The position numbers and the translations under genes are program-made. This document shows, one piece after another, positions 1 to 8,840 of a stretch of 64,000 nucleotides of DNA; positions within the stretch are counted from its first letter, which is position 1, and every line of letters starts with the position of its first letter. The DNA lies in contig JAUSJX010000060.1 in NCBI GenBank assembly GCA_030647435.1, positions 1 through 64,000 on the forward strand. The letters run 5' to 3'. The notes under the pieces were generated by a model. The model was not told the origin of the DNA. It saw nothing but the letters and a program-made list of their open reading frames with translations, and did no database searches. The stretch comes from Candidatus Rokuibacteriota bacterium. GTDB lineage: Bacteria > Methylomirabilota > Methylomirabilia > Rokubacteriales > CSP1-6.

Positions 1-968
1 ATGTCGAGCGGATCGTGCGCGGCTGGCGGCGGGTGGATCGGCGGGCCGAGGCGCGGGAGAGTGCGCTGCGGCATGCGGGCCGGGCGCTGCACGTCTACCA
101 GGATGAGGACGGCATGGTGGTCCTCAGGGGGCGGCTCGAGCCGGAGGTCGGGGCGCTGCTCCTGCAAGCCCTCGCAGCCGCGCGCGAGGCCCTCTACCAG
201 CGGGCCCGGGTACCGGACGGGGCGGTTGGGCCCGGCGACGTTTCCGCGGAAACGCCCACGCTGGCCCAGCGGCAGGCCGATGCCCTGGCCCTGCTCGCCG
301 AGACGGCCCTGCACCATGGGCTCGATCCCGGCGCCCCGGGGGAGCGCTACCAGGTGGTGGTCCACGTCGACGCCCCCGTGCTGGCCGATCCGGATCAGCC
401 CGGCCAGTCCGTCCTCGAGGACGGCGCGCGCGTTTCCGCGGAAACGTCCCAGCGCCTGGCGTGTGACGCGAGCCGGGTGGTGATGCGCCATGATGATGCC
501 GGGCGCCTGCTGGAGATCGGGGCCCGGACCCGGACGATTTCCCCCGCCTTACGGCGAGCGCTCCAGCATCGGGACCGGGGCTGCCGCTTCCCGGGCTGCG
601 GTGTCCGCTTCGGCCAGGGGCATCATCTCCGCCACTGGGCCCACGGGGGCCCGACCACGCTGTCGAACCTCGCCCTCCTCTGCCGCCGGCATCACCGCGC
701 CGTCCACGAGGAGGGCTATCAGGTCGCGCGCGGCCCCGACGGCGCGCTCCGCTTCCGGCGGCCGGACCGCCGCCCGCTGCCTGAGGTGCCACCGCCTGCC
801 GCGGTGCCCGGTGATCCCGTCGAGGCTCTCCGCGCGTGTCACGACGCGCTGGGCCTGCGCCTCGACGCGCGCACGGCATGCCCCGGCTGGCTCGGGGAGC
901 GGCTGAATGTGGGCTGGGCCATCGACGTCCTGCACCCTCTCGCCCAGAGACCGAGCCCATGCCGATAA
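1..968 (+). CDS. HNH endonuclease, DUF222/13E12-repeat type (5' partial)
   Basis: The frame is open from base 3, so the N-terminal DUF222 region begins outside the window; about 321 residues are visible. The C-terminal third carries an HNH nuclease fold: a C-x4-C knuckle (CRFPGC), then HH with the GGPTTLSNLALLC stretch, then H-H-x-x-V-H-E, which supplies the metal-binding and catalytic histidines. Proteins of this kind are abundant in actinobacterial and soil genomes, often in many copies, and are thought to be mobile or selfish nucleases; no target is known. The segment VSAETSQRLACDAS is typical of the family. The 3' end faces the VOC gene on the other strand, whose open frame runs antisense through this gene. 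Confidence 0.85.
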   Translation, partial: VERIVRGWRRVDRRAEARESALRHAGRALHVYQDEDGMVVLRGRLEPEVGALLLQALAAAREALYQRARVPDGAVGPGDVSAETPTLAQRQADALALLAETALHHGLDPGAPGERYQVVVHVDAPVLADPDQPGQSVLEDGARVSAETSQRLACDASRVVMRHDDAGRLLEIGARTRTISPALRRALQHRDRGCRFPGCGVRFGQGHHLRHWAHGGPTTLSNLALLCRRHHRAVHEEGYQVARGPDGALRFRRPDRRPLPEVPPPAAVPGDPVEALRACHDALGLRLDARTACPGWLGERLNVGWAIDVLHPLAQRPSPCR

Positions 969-1476
969 TCCGAACAGGCATTGCCCGGGGTGCTGCTCGA
1001 GGCGGGTGGGGCGACGGCGGAGAAGCTGCTGTGCCAAGGCTCGGTCCACGCGCGGATGATGAGGTCGTGCGTCTCGCGATAGCGCCAGCGTACAGAGGCA
1101 GCCGCGGCTCCACGCGGACGCCGTCCGGGTCGTGGACGAAGACCGATCTCCCGTTGCGCCGTTCCAGGGGTCCCTTGACGATGTCGATCCTGGCTTGGTG
1201 CAGGTGCGCGACGAGGTCGTCGATCGAGGCGGCCTCCATGGCGAGGCAGAAGTGGTCCACGCCGACGGCAGTCTCGGGAGCGGCCGGGACGAAGTCGGCC
1301 CGCGCGAAGAGATTGAACTCCTGGCTCCCGGCCTGGACGACGGCCGACCGCAGCCCGTCGGCGTTGGGCCCGGACCTTCGCAGCACCATGAGCCCGAGCG
1401 CCTCGTAGCAGCGAAGGCTCCTGTCCATGTCGGTCACCTTGAGGCCGACATGATCGAGGCCCGTGGGGCGAGCCAT
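124..1476 (-). CDS. VOC/glyoxalase-fold protein with anomalous antisense C-terminal extension
   Basis: The ATG at 1476 has a GAGGAG ribosome site about 8 bases upstream and begins a normal vicinal-oxygen-chelate domain: GLDHVGLKVTDMDRSLRCYE, GVDHFCLAMEA, then HDPDGVRVE near residues 115-125. Such proteins are metal-dependent lyases, isomerases or dioxygenases; the substrate cannot be read from the sequence. A usual family member would end near base 1090. Here the frame stays open to 124, running antisense through the HNH gene, and the extra ~320 residues are low-complexity Arg/Pro/Gly. The real gene therefore probably ends near 1090 after loss of a stop or a frameshift. It is divergent from the Rieske gene. 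Confidence 0.6.
   Translation of the reverse strand: MARPTGLDHVGLKVTDMDRSLRCYEALGLMVLRRSGPNADGLRSAVVQAGSQEFNLFARADFVPAAPETAVGVDHFCLAMEAASIDDLVAHLHQARIDIVKGPLERRNGRSVFVHDPDGVRVEPRLPLYAGAIARRTTSSSARGPSLGTAASPPSPHPPRAAPRAMPVRIIGMGSVSGREGAGRRWPSPHSAAPRASRGMPCARRGAGPARRDTRGEPRRDHRAPRQAVAPQAAGGGPAAGSGARRRGRARPDSPPRGRRGDAGGRGGRGSTAWSGPRGPSGGDDAPGRSGHRSPGSGSPGPDAGALAVRRGKSSGSGPRSPAGARHHHGASPPGSRHTPGAGTFPRKRARRPRGRTGRADPDRPARGRRRGPPPGSAPPGRRDRAHGAGPSRRAGPGHRPAAGPAWAFPRKRRRAQPPRPVPGPAGRGPRARLRGLAGAAPRPPARAAP
239..446. repeat. two identical 16-bp perfect palindromes inside the HNH gene
   Basis: CGTTTCCGCGGAAACG occurs at 239-254 and again at 431-446. Each is a perfect inverted repeat. Both lie in the same reading frame exactly 64 codons apart and encode Val-Ser-Ala-Glu-Thr. 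The second copy falls in a motif common in this nuclease family, so peptide constraint explains part of the match, but not the identical synonymous codons. Confidence 0.9.
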
Positions 1477-1583
1477 CGGGAGGTCTCCTCGTCGCAGGGG
1501 TGGAGTCATGTCGTCATCCCGACGTCCAGGTGTCGCATGGTATTCTGCCGACACGAGTATCCAGCCCCAGGAGGTTCTACCCA

Positions 1584-2921
1584 ATGTTGACCAGGGAAGA
1601 GAACGAGCTCCTCACGAGGACGGGACCGGGGACGGCGATGGGCGCCCTCCTTCGGCGGTACTGGATTCCCGTCGTCCAGTCCGGCGAGCTCGAGGCCGGC
1701 GGCCGCGTCAAGCGGGTCAGGCTTCTCTGCGAGCCCCTGATCGCCTTCCGGGGCAAGAGCGGCCGGCCCGGGCTCATCGGCGAGTTCTGCCCTCACCGCT
1801 TGGCGTCCCTCTACTTCGGGCGCGTGGACGACGACGGGATGAGCTGCGTCTACCACGGCTGGAAGCTGGGCGCGGATGGTCGCTGCCTCGAGATGCCCAG
1901 CGAGCCGCCGGAATCGAGCTTCGCGTCGAAAGTTCGCCACGTCGCGTATCCGTGCGAGGAGCGGGGCGGGGTCATCTGGGCGTATATGGGAACGGCGGGG
2001 GGGCCCGCGAGCCCGCCGCCGCCGCTGCCGCAGCTCGAGTGGACCCTCCTGCCCGAGTCCCACACGCTCATCTCCAAGCGCGTCCAGGAGTGCAACTGGT
2101 TCCAGGCGCTCGAGGGCGGGATCGACTCGAGCCACATCTCGTTCCTCCACGCGCCGATCAGCCACACCGACACGGAGATCGCGCGCGAGCTCGACCGGGC
2201 GAGCTTCGGTATCGGCGAGGCCGTCCAGACGGCCGACCGCGCCCCGCGCTTCGAGGTGGCGGACACTGACTACGGGGCGCTCATCGGCGCGCGCCGGTCG
2301 TGGCCGGACGGGCAGCACTACTGGCGCGTGAGCCAGTTCCTCATGCCGTTTTACACGATGCCGCCGACCGACCGCGACGAGAAGATGACCCAGTCGCACA
2401 TCTGGGTGCCCATGGACGACACCAACGTCGTCAACTGGATGGTCACGTGGCACCCCGACCGCGCGCTCACGGACGAGGAGCGGGCGCTCCACATCGCGGG
2501 CAAGGGCGCGCACGTCTGCGATTACGCGCCGGCGACGTCGGACGCCTACGGCGACGTGCGCACCGCGGCCAACCGCGACAACGACTACGGGATGGACTGG
2601 GAGGCGCACCGCACCCGCATGTTCTGCGGCATCCCGGGCTTCGGCGTGCAGGACCAGGCCGTCCAGGAGAGCCAGGGGCCCATCGTGGACCGCACGCAGG
2701 AGCGGCTGGGGACCAGCGACACGGCGATCATTCATGTCCGCAGGCGGCTCATGGGCCTGGCGAGGGCGCTCCACGAGCGAGGGGAGCTGCCCGCCGAGGC
2801 CAGCCCGGAATCCTTCTGCGTGCGCTCGACCTCCTTCCTGCTGCCCGCTGGGGCCAATTGGGTCGAGGGCGCCATGGGGCGCGTTGTCGTCAAGCCCGGC
2901 GGCCACCTGACCCTGGCCTGA
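1584..2921 (+). CDS. Rieske [2Fe-2S] ring-hydroxylating oxygenase, alpha subunit type
   Basis: 445 residues from ATG 1584, preceded by an AGGAGG site. The N-terminal Rieske domain has CPH (in FCPHR) and, 17 residues later, C-x-Y-H-G-W, the Cys2His2 ligands of the 2Fe-2S cluster. The catalytic domain carries GGIDSSHISFLHAP, which fits the D/N-x2-H-x4-H part of the mononuclear iron triad. The architecture matches phthalate 4,5-dioxygenase-like or O-demethylase oxygenases, which take electrons from a reductase and hydroxylate or demethylate aromatic rings. No reductase or ferredoxin gene is adjacent. The next gene, an SDR 8 bases downstream, could act on the product, suggesting a two-gene catabolic operon. 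Confidence 0.9.
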   Translation: MLTREENELLTRTGPGTAMGALLRRYWIPVVQSGELEAGGRVKRVRLLCEPLIAFRGKSGRPGLIGEFCPHRLASLYFGRVDDDGMSCVYHGWKLGADGRCLEMPSEPPESSFASKVRHVAYPCEERGGVIWAYMGTAGGPASPPPPLPQLEWTLLPESHTLISKRVQECNWFQALEGGIDSSHISFLHAPISHTDTEIARELDRASFGIGEAVQTADRAPRFEVADTDYGALIGARRSWPDGQHYWRVSQFLMPFYTMPPTDRDEKMTQSHIWVPMDDTNVVNWMVTWHPDRALTDEERALHIAGKGAHVCDYAPATSDAYGDVRTAANRDNDYGMDWEAHRTRMFCGIPGFGVQDQAVQESQGPIVDRTQERLGTSDTAIIHVRRRLMGLARALHERGELPAEASPESFCVRSTSFLLPAGANWVEGAMGRVVVKPGGHLTLA

Positions 2922-2929
2922 GCGCACGC

Positions 2930-3706
2930 ATGGCTTCGCGCATGGCCGGCCGCGTCACCATCGTCACGGGCGGGGGAGGCGGCATCGGAGAGGCGACGGG
3001 CCGGCTGTTCGCCGAAGAGGGCGGGCAGGTCGCCCTCGTGGACAGCGACAGGGCCGCTGTCGAGGCGGCCGCGGCCGGCATCGCCAAGGCGGTGCCCGGC
3101 GCGCGCGTGTCGGCGATGGTCGCCGACCTCAGCAGCGAGGCGGAGGCTCGGCGCGTCGTGGATCACACCCTCGCGGCTTTCGGCGCGCTGTATACCCTGG
3201 TCAATGTCGCCGGCGTCAGGCTCTACACGCCGCTGGCGGCGGCTGATGCTGCGGGCTGGGAGTACATCCTCGGCGTCAACGTTCTTGCCACGGCGTACTG
3301 CTGCAAGGCCGCGCTGCCGTCGCTGCGGCTCGGCGGGCGCGGCTCGATCGTTAACGTCTCGTCCGTCTACGGCGTCAAGGGACGGGCAGGTATGGGCCAG
3401 TACGACACGACCAAGGCCGCCGTGCTCGGATTCACCCGCGCGCTGGCCGTCGAGGAAGCGCCCCACGGCATCCGCGTGAACGCGGTGTGCCCGGGCGGGA
3501 CGATCACGCCCTTTCACATCCGCCGCGCCGCCGCTCAGGGCGTCTCGGAGGCCGAGTTGCGCGCGCAGCGCGCGGAGGACAACCTCCTCGGGCGCTGGGC
3601 GGAGCCGCGGGAAGTCGCCTACCCGATTCTCTTCCTGGCCTGCGACGAGTCCTCCTACATCACCGGCGCCACGCTCATGGTGGACGCCGGCAAGTCCATC
3701 CTTTAG
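2930..3706 (+). CDS. SDR-family NAD(P)-dependent oxidoreductase
   Basis: 258 residues. The classical short-chain dehydrogenase pattern is complete: TGGGGGIG nucleotide-binding loop near residue 14, NVAG near 93, catalytic Ser in NVSSVYG, then Y-x3-K (YDTTK), followed by the PGG turn. It probably oxidises or reduces an alcohol/ketone in the pathway of the Rieske oxygenase that ends 8 bases upstream. A second in-frame ATG lies four codons in (2942), so the start is uncertain by four residues. The C-terminus (GATLMVDAGKSIL) is a normal SDR end, so the gene is full length. Confidence 0.9.
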   Translation: MASRMAGRVTIVTGGGGGIGEATGRLFAEEGGQVALVDSDRAAVEAAAAGIAKAVPGARVSAMVADLSSEAEARRVVDHTLAAFGALYTLVNVAGVRLYTPLAAADAAGWEYILGVNVLATAYCCKAALPSLRLGGRGSIVNVSSVYGVKGRAGMGQYDTTKAAVLGFTRALAVEEAPHGIRVNAVCPGGTITPFHIRRAAAQGVSEAELRAQRAEDNLLGRWAEPREVAYPILFLACDESSYITGATLMVDAGKSIL

Positions 3707-3769
3707 TAAGCAGTCGGGCGTGGGGCCGGCGCGCTCGTCATTCGCTACAAGCTCAGGAAGTACGGGCTG

Positions 3770-4606
3770 TCATAGGACGAGGCACCAGCCCTCGATGGCT
3801 TGGCGCATGGCCTCGGGCTGCTCGGTCGGGATCCAGTGCCGCGCTTGCAGGCAGACCACCCGACAGCCCTCGAGCCGCTCCACCAGACGCAGGGTGACCG
3901 CGGGGTCGGTGAAGCCGCCGCCAGGGGTGACGAGGGCGAGCGCAGGGGTGCGGATCGCCTCCATCTCGGGGGTCGGGCCGGTGAGCGCGATGAGGTCCTG
4001 CAGGTAGACGGCGGTCGCCGTTGTGCGCAGGTCGAGCAGGGGAGAAGCGTAGCGCGCGAGAGCCTCGGTCGAACCGGCCTCGGCCATGAGCGCGCGGGTC
4101 TCGCGGTCGAGCGCCTCGAGATCGAGGGGCGCGAGCCTTCGGCGGTGAACGCCGAGGGCGTTCACCGCGAGCACGAGGCGGGCAAGCAGGATACAGAGCC
4201 GACGGAAGCGGACGAGCCGCCGCATGCCTCCGATCAGGGCCTCCTGGAACACGGGCTCGATCAGGATGAGCCCCGCCGCGCGACCGGGCTGGCGGACGGC
4301 GAACTCGGTGGCGATGCCGGCCCCGAGGCAGTGCCCCGCGATCACCGCTCGAGGGTAACCCTCGGCGGTGAGGACGCCGGCCAAGTCGGCGCACCATTCG
4401 GCCATCCCGATGTGCCCGCGGTGAAGCGAGAGACCGTGGCCGCGGAGATCGAGGCGCAGAAGGTCCCACGAATCCCTGAGCGTGGTCCGCCCGACGAACT
4501 CCGTCCACCGGGTCATGTTGCTGCCAACGCCGTGGAGCAACACCAGGAGCCGGCGCGGCGCGCCCGGCTGCCAGAGCCGGTACCCGATGGCCGCGCCGTC
4601 GGGCAT
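3770..4606 (-). CDS. alpha/beta hydrolase with Cys at the nucleophile position
   Basis: 278 residues; ATG at 4606 with an AGGAG site. The oxyanion motif LLHGVGSN and the RLDLRGHGLS strand are typical of the fold. The nucleophile elbow reads G-H-C-L-G-A, with cysteine where almost all relatives have serine. The C-terminal histidine is probably in ARHWIPTEQP and an acid candidate in GFTDPAV. Cysteine nucleophiles are known in dienelactone hydrolase, so the protein may still be active, but the substrate is unknown. It lies 40 bases downstream of the amidase on the same strand, so the two are probably co-transcribed. Confidence 0.85.
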   Translation of the reverse strand: MPDGAAIGYRLWQPGAPRRLLVLLHGVGSNMTRWTEFVGRTTLRDSWDLLRLDLRGHGLSLHRGHIGMAEWCADLAGVLTAEGYPRAVIAGHCLGAGIATEFAVRQPGRAAGLILIEPVFQEALIGGMRRLVRFRRLCILLARLVLAVNALGVHRRRLAPLDLEALDRETRALMAEAGSTEALARYASPLLDLRTTATAVYLQDLIALTGPTPEMEAIRTPALALVTPGGGFTDPAVTLRLVERLEGCRVVCLQARHWIPTEQPEAMRQAIEGWCLVL

Positions 4607-4646
4607 CGTTAATCTCCTGAGTGTGTCTCCAGTGCGATCGATCGCG

Positions 4647-6056
4647 TTATCCGACCGGGTCGATGGGCGTGGGAAGGCCGCGCTGGGCTTCGATGACCTC
4701 GGCGGCGTCGAGGCAGAGGTCCTCGCGGTAGCGCCCGCCGATCACCTGCACGCCGAGCGGCAAGCCGCCCCAGAGGCCCGTCGGCACCGAGACGGCTGGA
4801 AGCCCGAGGAGGTTGACCGCCACCAGCAGCCGCTGGGCTCGCAGGACGTCCCGCGTCCTCTCGAGGCTCTCGACGTCGAAGCCGACGGTGAAGGGCGGCT
4901 CGGTCGAAACCGGGCCGACGACGAGCGGGTAGCGCTCGAAGAAGAGCATCCAGTCGCGCACGTGCTTGCTCCGCTCGCCGAGGGACTTGAGGTAGGCGTC
5001 GAGCCCCAGGTCCGGCCCCTGCTCGAGCGTGAGCTCCGTGCACCGGATGACGTCGGCGTCTCCGTGCTTGAGGATGTAGGGCAGGGTGACGTGGCGTAGC
5101 TCGGCGCAGATGAGCGCGGCCCAGCAGGCGGCGGCTCCGGCGACGTCGGGCGGGTCCACCTCTTCGACGGCATAGCCCGCTTCGGCCAGGGCGTTCCCGG
5201 CGGCGCGAACGGCCGCCGCGACGTCGGGATGGACGCCCTGCTTCCCGGGATCCACGGAGAGCGCGACGCGGATCGGGCGCACGGTGGGAGGACCCTCGAG
5301 CGGCGCCGGTACCCACCACGGATCGCGCGGGTCGCGCTGGGCCATCGCGGCCAGGCCGAGGCGCACGTCGCGCACCCGCCGCGCGAGCGGACCCTGGACG
5401 GACATGAGCTGGAGCGCGGGCGGGCGCTCCTCCGTCGCCGTCTGGTTGTAGGCCGGGACGCGGCCGAGCGTGGGACGGATGCCGGCGACGCCGCAGCAGT
5501 AGGCCGGATACCGGACCGAGCCGCCGAGGTCGTTGCCGTGGGCCAGGGGAGCGATGCCGCTCGCCAGCGCTGAGGCCGCGCCGCCGCTCGAGCCCCCGGG
5601 TGTGCGCTCGCGCGCCCAGGGGTTGAAGGTGCGGCCGCGGAGCGCATTGTCCGTGTGCCACCGGAGGCTGAAGCCGGGCGTGTTGGTGCGCCCGATGATG
5701 ACAGCGCCGGCCCGCGCCCAGTTGGCGACGGGCGGGCTGTCGCTCTTGGCGATCACGTCCTTGAACGCGACGATACCGTTGGTAGTAGCCTGGCCGGCCT
5801 GGTCGATGTTCTCCTTGATCGTGACCGGGACGCCGTGGAGCACCCCCACGACCTCGCCGCGCTTGACCGCGACGTCGGCGGCATCGGCGGCGCCCAGCGC
5901 CTGTTCACCCAGCACCCCGGTGACGGCATTGATCGCGGGGTTGACGGCCTCGAGACGCCCGAGCACCGACTGCACCGCCTCCCGGCTCGAGATCGTCCGC
6001 ATCCGGATGGCGGCGGCCAGCTCCACAGCGTCCCAGCGCCACAGCTCGCGTTCCAT
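4647..6056 (-). CDS. amidase, amidase-signature family
   Basis: About 469 residues. The Ser-cisSer-Lys catalytic triad of the amidase signature family is visible: Lys in VTIKENID (residue 83 counted from the upstream ATG at 6062), cis-Ser in TPGGSSGG (158) and Ser in DLGGSVR (182); the 24-residue spacing between the serines matches GatA-type enzymes. It hydrolyses an amide bond; there is no GatB/GatC neighbour, so a catabolic amidase is more likely than tRNA amidotransferase. Two starts are possible. AGGAGG lies directly against the ATG at 6062 but seven bases from the ATG at 6056, which I prefer. The alpha/beta hydrolase follows. Confidence 0.88.
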   Translation of the reverse strand: MERELWRWDAVELAAAIRMRTISSREAVQSVLGRLEAVNPAINAVTGVLGEQALGAADAADVAVKRGEVVGVLHGVPVTIKENIDQAGQATTNGIVAFKDVIAKSDSPPVANWARAGAVIIGRTNTPGFSLRWHTDNALRGRTFNPWARERTPGGSSGGAASALASGIAPLAHGNDLGGSVRYPAYCCGVAGIRPTLGRVPAYNQTATEERPPALQLMSVQGPLARRVRDVRLGLAAMAQRDPRDPWWVPAPLEGPPTVRPIRVALSVDPGKQGVHPDVAAAVRAAGNALAEAGYAVEEVDPPDVAGAAACWAALICAELRHVTLPYILKHGDADVIRCTELTLEQGPDLGLDAYLKSLGERSKHVRDWMLFFERYPLVVGPVSTEPPFTVGFDVESLERTRDVLRAQRLLVAVNLLGLPAVSVPTGLWGGLPLGVQVIGGRYREDLCLDAAEVIEAQRGLPTPIDPVG

Positions 6057-6251
6057 CGGCATGCCTCCTCAGGGGTGGCCCGCGCGGGGCGCGCGAATGA
6101 GCGGTATGGTACCACCCGGGGGCCGGAGGCGCGGCCGCGTTGACAAGACCGACAGGCCTGTGGTTCCCTCTTCGCTGTCGGCAGGAGGATGGACGGCGTA
6201 GCCCACCCCCCGGCGTGAGCCCAACGTTTCGAGCGTTCCAAGGAGGAGCCC

Positions 6252-7844
6252 ATGAAGTTCCTGCGCCGTTCTGCAGCCGCGTGTGCGGCCGTTTCCGTGC
6301 TGTGGTGTCTCGCCGGCGCTCCGCAGCCCGCGGGCGCTCAGACCGTCCTCAAGGTCGTCATGCACTCAGACCTCAAGATCGTGGACCCGATCTGGACCAC
6401 CGCCTACATCGTCCGCAACCACGGCTACATGGTCTACGACACCCTCTTCTCCACCGATGCCAAGGGCGAGATCAAGCCCCAGATGGTCGGCAAGTACAAC
6501 ATCAGCGCGGACAAGCTGACGTACACCATGACGCTCCGCGACGGGCTCCTCTGGCACGACGGCAAGCCGGTGACGGCCGAGGACTGCGTCGCCTCGATCA
6601 AGCGCTGGGCCCAGAAGGACACGATGGGGCAGAAGATGATGTCCTTCGTGAAGGACCTCGTCGTGGTGGACGCCAAGACCTTCAAGATCGTCCTGAAGGA
6701 GCAGACGGGACTGGTGCTGCCCGCGCTCGGCAAGCCCAGCTCGAACGTGCCGTTCATGATGCCGAAGCGCGTGGCCGACACGCCCGCGAGCGAGCAAATC
6801 TCGGACTTCACGGGCTCGGGCCCCTTCGTCTTCAAACGGGACGAGTGGAAGCCCGGCGACAAGACCGTCTACGTCAAGTTCGCCCAGTACAAGCCGCGGA
6901 GTGAGGCCGCGTCGGGCCTGGCCGGCGGCAAGGTCGTCAAGCTCGATCGTGTCGAGTGGCGGGCGATCAGCGACCACCAGACGGCGATCAATGCCCTCCT
7001 GGCGGGCGAGATCGACTATATCGAGTCGCCCCCGCACGACCTCCTGCCGGTGCTCAAGAAGGACGCCAACATCAATCTGGTGACCGGCAACCCGCTTGGC
7101 AACCAGTACGCGTTCCGCTTCAATGTGCTCGCCAAGCCTTTCGACAATCCCAAGATCCGGCAGGCGGTGATGATCGCCTTCAACCAGAAGGACTTCCTCG
7201 AGGCCGTCATCGGCGATCCGGCGTATTACAAGGTCTGCAAGGCGCTCTTCCCGTGCGGCTCGCCGAACGAGTCGTTCAAGGGCATGGAGGGCTTCCTCGA
7301 CTCGAACTTCGAGAAGGCCAAGGCGCTGCTCAAGGAGGCGGGCTACGACGGCACGCCCATCGTGCTCATGCACTCGACGGACCTGGCCGTGCTGGCGAAC
7401 CTCGCGCCGGTGGCCAAGAACCTCATGGAGAAAGCCGGCTTCAAGGTAGACATGCAGTCCATGGACTGGCAGACGCTGGTGGCCCGGCGTGCGAAGAAGG
7501 ACCCGCCGGCGCAGGGCGGCTGGCATGCGTTCCTGACCTCGTGGGTCGCCGCGGACCTTCTGAACCCGATCGGTTCGGGCTTCATCAACGCTTCTTGCGA
7601 CACCGCCATGTTCGGCTGGCCCTGCGACAAGGAGCTGGAGTCGCTGCGGGACCAGTACGCCCGCGAGACCAACCCGGCCAAGCTCAAGGGCATCGCCGAG
7701 GCGGTGCAGGTACGGGAGACGCAGTATCCGACGCATATCTGGCTGGGGCAGTGGTACGGGCCTGCCGCCATGCGAAAGAACGTCACAGGCCTGATCCTGG
7801 CGCCTGCGACGGTGTTCTGGGGCATCGAGAAAACGGGCCGCTGA
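6252..7844 (+). CDS. ABC transporter substrate-binding protein, SBP_bac_5 (peptide/nickel) family
   Basis: 530 residues with a Sec signal peptide (basic start, hydrophobic core, cleavage near AGA-QT at about 29-31). The body follows the DppA/OppA pattern: LKVVMHSDLKIVDPIW at the mature N-terminus, YDTLF, LRDGLLWHDGKPVTAEDCVASIKRW, FNQKDFLEAV and a C-terminal lobe. It is the periplasmic receptor that delivers ligand (oligopeptide, opine or other small solute) to the two permeases downstream. The ribosome site AAGGAGGAG sits upstream of ATG 6252. It begins an operon with the permeases at 7899 and 8837. Confidence 0.92.
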   Translation: MKFLRRSAAACAAVSVLWCLAGAPQPAGAQTVLKVVMHSDLKIVDPIWTTAYIVRNHGYMVYDTLFSTDAKGEIKPQMVGKYNISADKLTYTMTLRDGLLWHDGKPVTAEDCVASIKRWAQKDTMGQKMMSFVKDLVVVDAKTFKIVLKEQTGLVLPALGKPSSNVPFMMPKRVADTPASEQISDFTGSGPFVFKRDEWKPGDKTVYVKFAQYKPRSEAASGLAGGKVVKLDRVEWRAISDHQTAINALLAGEIDYIESPPHDLLPVLKKDANINLVTGNPLGNQYAFRFNVLAKPFDNPKIRQAVMIAFNQKDFLEAVIGDPAYYKVCKALFPCGSPNESFKGMEGFLDSNFEKAKALLKEAGYDGTPIVLMHSTDLAVLANLAPVAKNLMEKAGFKVDMQSMDWQTLVARRAKKDPPAQGGWHAFLTSWVAADLLNPIGSGFINASCDTAMFGWPCDKELESLRDQYARETNPAKLKGIAEAVQVRETQYPTHIWLGQWYGPAAMRKNVTGLILAPATVFWGIEKTGR

Positions 7845-7898
7845 GCGACCCCGTGCGCCCCGCCGGCCGTTAGCGCGACCGGCGGGGCGCTCCGTCCC

Positions 7899-8840
7899 AT
7901 GCTGGGCTATATCGTCCGCCGTATCCTCGCCACGATCCCGGTCGTCACGGTCGTGGCGGTCTTTGTCTTCCTCCTCCTCCGCCTCACGGGTGGCGACCCC
8001 GCCGCCATCATCGCGGGTGACAGCGCCACCACACAGCAGGTGGCCGAGATCCGGGTCAAGCTCGGTCTCGAGCGGCCCATCGTCCAGCAGTTCGCCATAT
8101 GGGTCGGCCGAGTCGCCCAGGGTGATTTCGGCGAGTCCTTCTTCTTCAAGAAGCAGGTCGCCGAGCTGATCCGGGACCGCCTCGAGCCCACGGCGGCGCT
8201 GGCGCTCTGCACCGTCCTGCTCGCGGTGACTGTCGCCGTGCCGCTCGGCGTCGTCGCGGCCGCCCTGCGAGGGACGTGGATCGACCGCGCGGTGATGGGG
8301 TTTGCTGTGCTCGGCTTCTCGGTGCCGGTCTTCGTGATCGGCTACCTGCTCATGTACCTCTTCGCCATCCAGCTCGCCTGGCTGCCGGTGCAGGGGTACC
8401 AGCGGCTCGCCGAGGGATTCTGGGGCTTCCTCCAGCGGCTGATCCTGCCGAGCGTCACGCTGGCCGTGATCTACATGGCGCTGATCGCGCGCATCACGCG
8501 CACCAGCGTTCTCGAGGTGCTGGGCACCGACCACGTCCGCACGGCCCGCGCGAAGGGCCTGGGCGAGGGCGCCGTGCTGCTGCGCCACGTGCTCCGCAAC
8601 GCCGCCGTGCCCATCGTCACCGTCATCGGCCTCGGCGTGGCGTTCCTGATCGGCGGCGTCGTCGTCACTGAGTCGGTCTACGGCATCCCGGGCCTCGGCC
8701 GGCTGACCGTGGACGCGGTGCTGGCCCGCGACTACCCGACCGTCCAGGCCGTCATCCTGCTCTTCTCCGTTGCCTACGTCCTGATCAATCTCCTCGTGGA
8801 TCTGACGTACACTTTTCTCGACCCGAGGATCCGGTATTGA
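7899..8840 (+). CDS. ABC transporter permease, DppB/OppB type
   Basis: 313 residues. The N-terminus (MLGYIVRRILATIPVV) is the canonical first membrane segment of DppB-type permeases, followed by a periplasmic loop and five more hydrophobic segments. The EAA coupling loop is present around ARAKGLGEGAVLLRHVLRNA. It forms the inner-membrane channel with the DppC-like protein encoded next, with a 4-base overlap (TTGA). Confidence 0.92.
   Translation: MLGYIVRRILATIPVVTVVAVFVFLLLRLTGGDPAAIIAGDSATTQQVAEIRVKLGLERPIVQQFAIWVGRVAQGDFGESFFFKKQVAELIRDRLEPTAALALCTVLLAVTVAVPLGVVAAALRGTWIDRAVMGFAVLGFSVPVFVIGYLLMYLFAIQLAWLPVQGYQRLAEGFWGFLQRLILPSVTLAVIYMALIARITRTSVLEVLGTDHVRTARAKGLGEGAVLLRHVLRNAAVPIVTVIGLGVAFLIGGVVVTESVYGIPGLGRLTVDAVLARDYPTVQAVILLFSVAYVLINLLVDLTYTFLDPRIRY

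Noticed and set aside
1506-2927. Minus-strand open frame opposite the Rieske gene
   Set aside because: The plus strand has a complete Rieske oxygenase with cluster ligands and a ribosome site; the mirror has none.
6366-8588. Long minus-strand open frame across the ABC receptor and permease
   Set aside because: It is antisense to two clear transporter genes and reads as low-complexity His/Arg/Asp-rich sequence.
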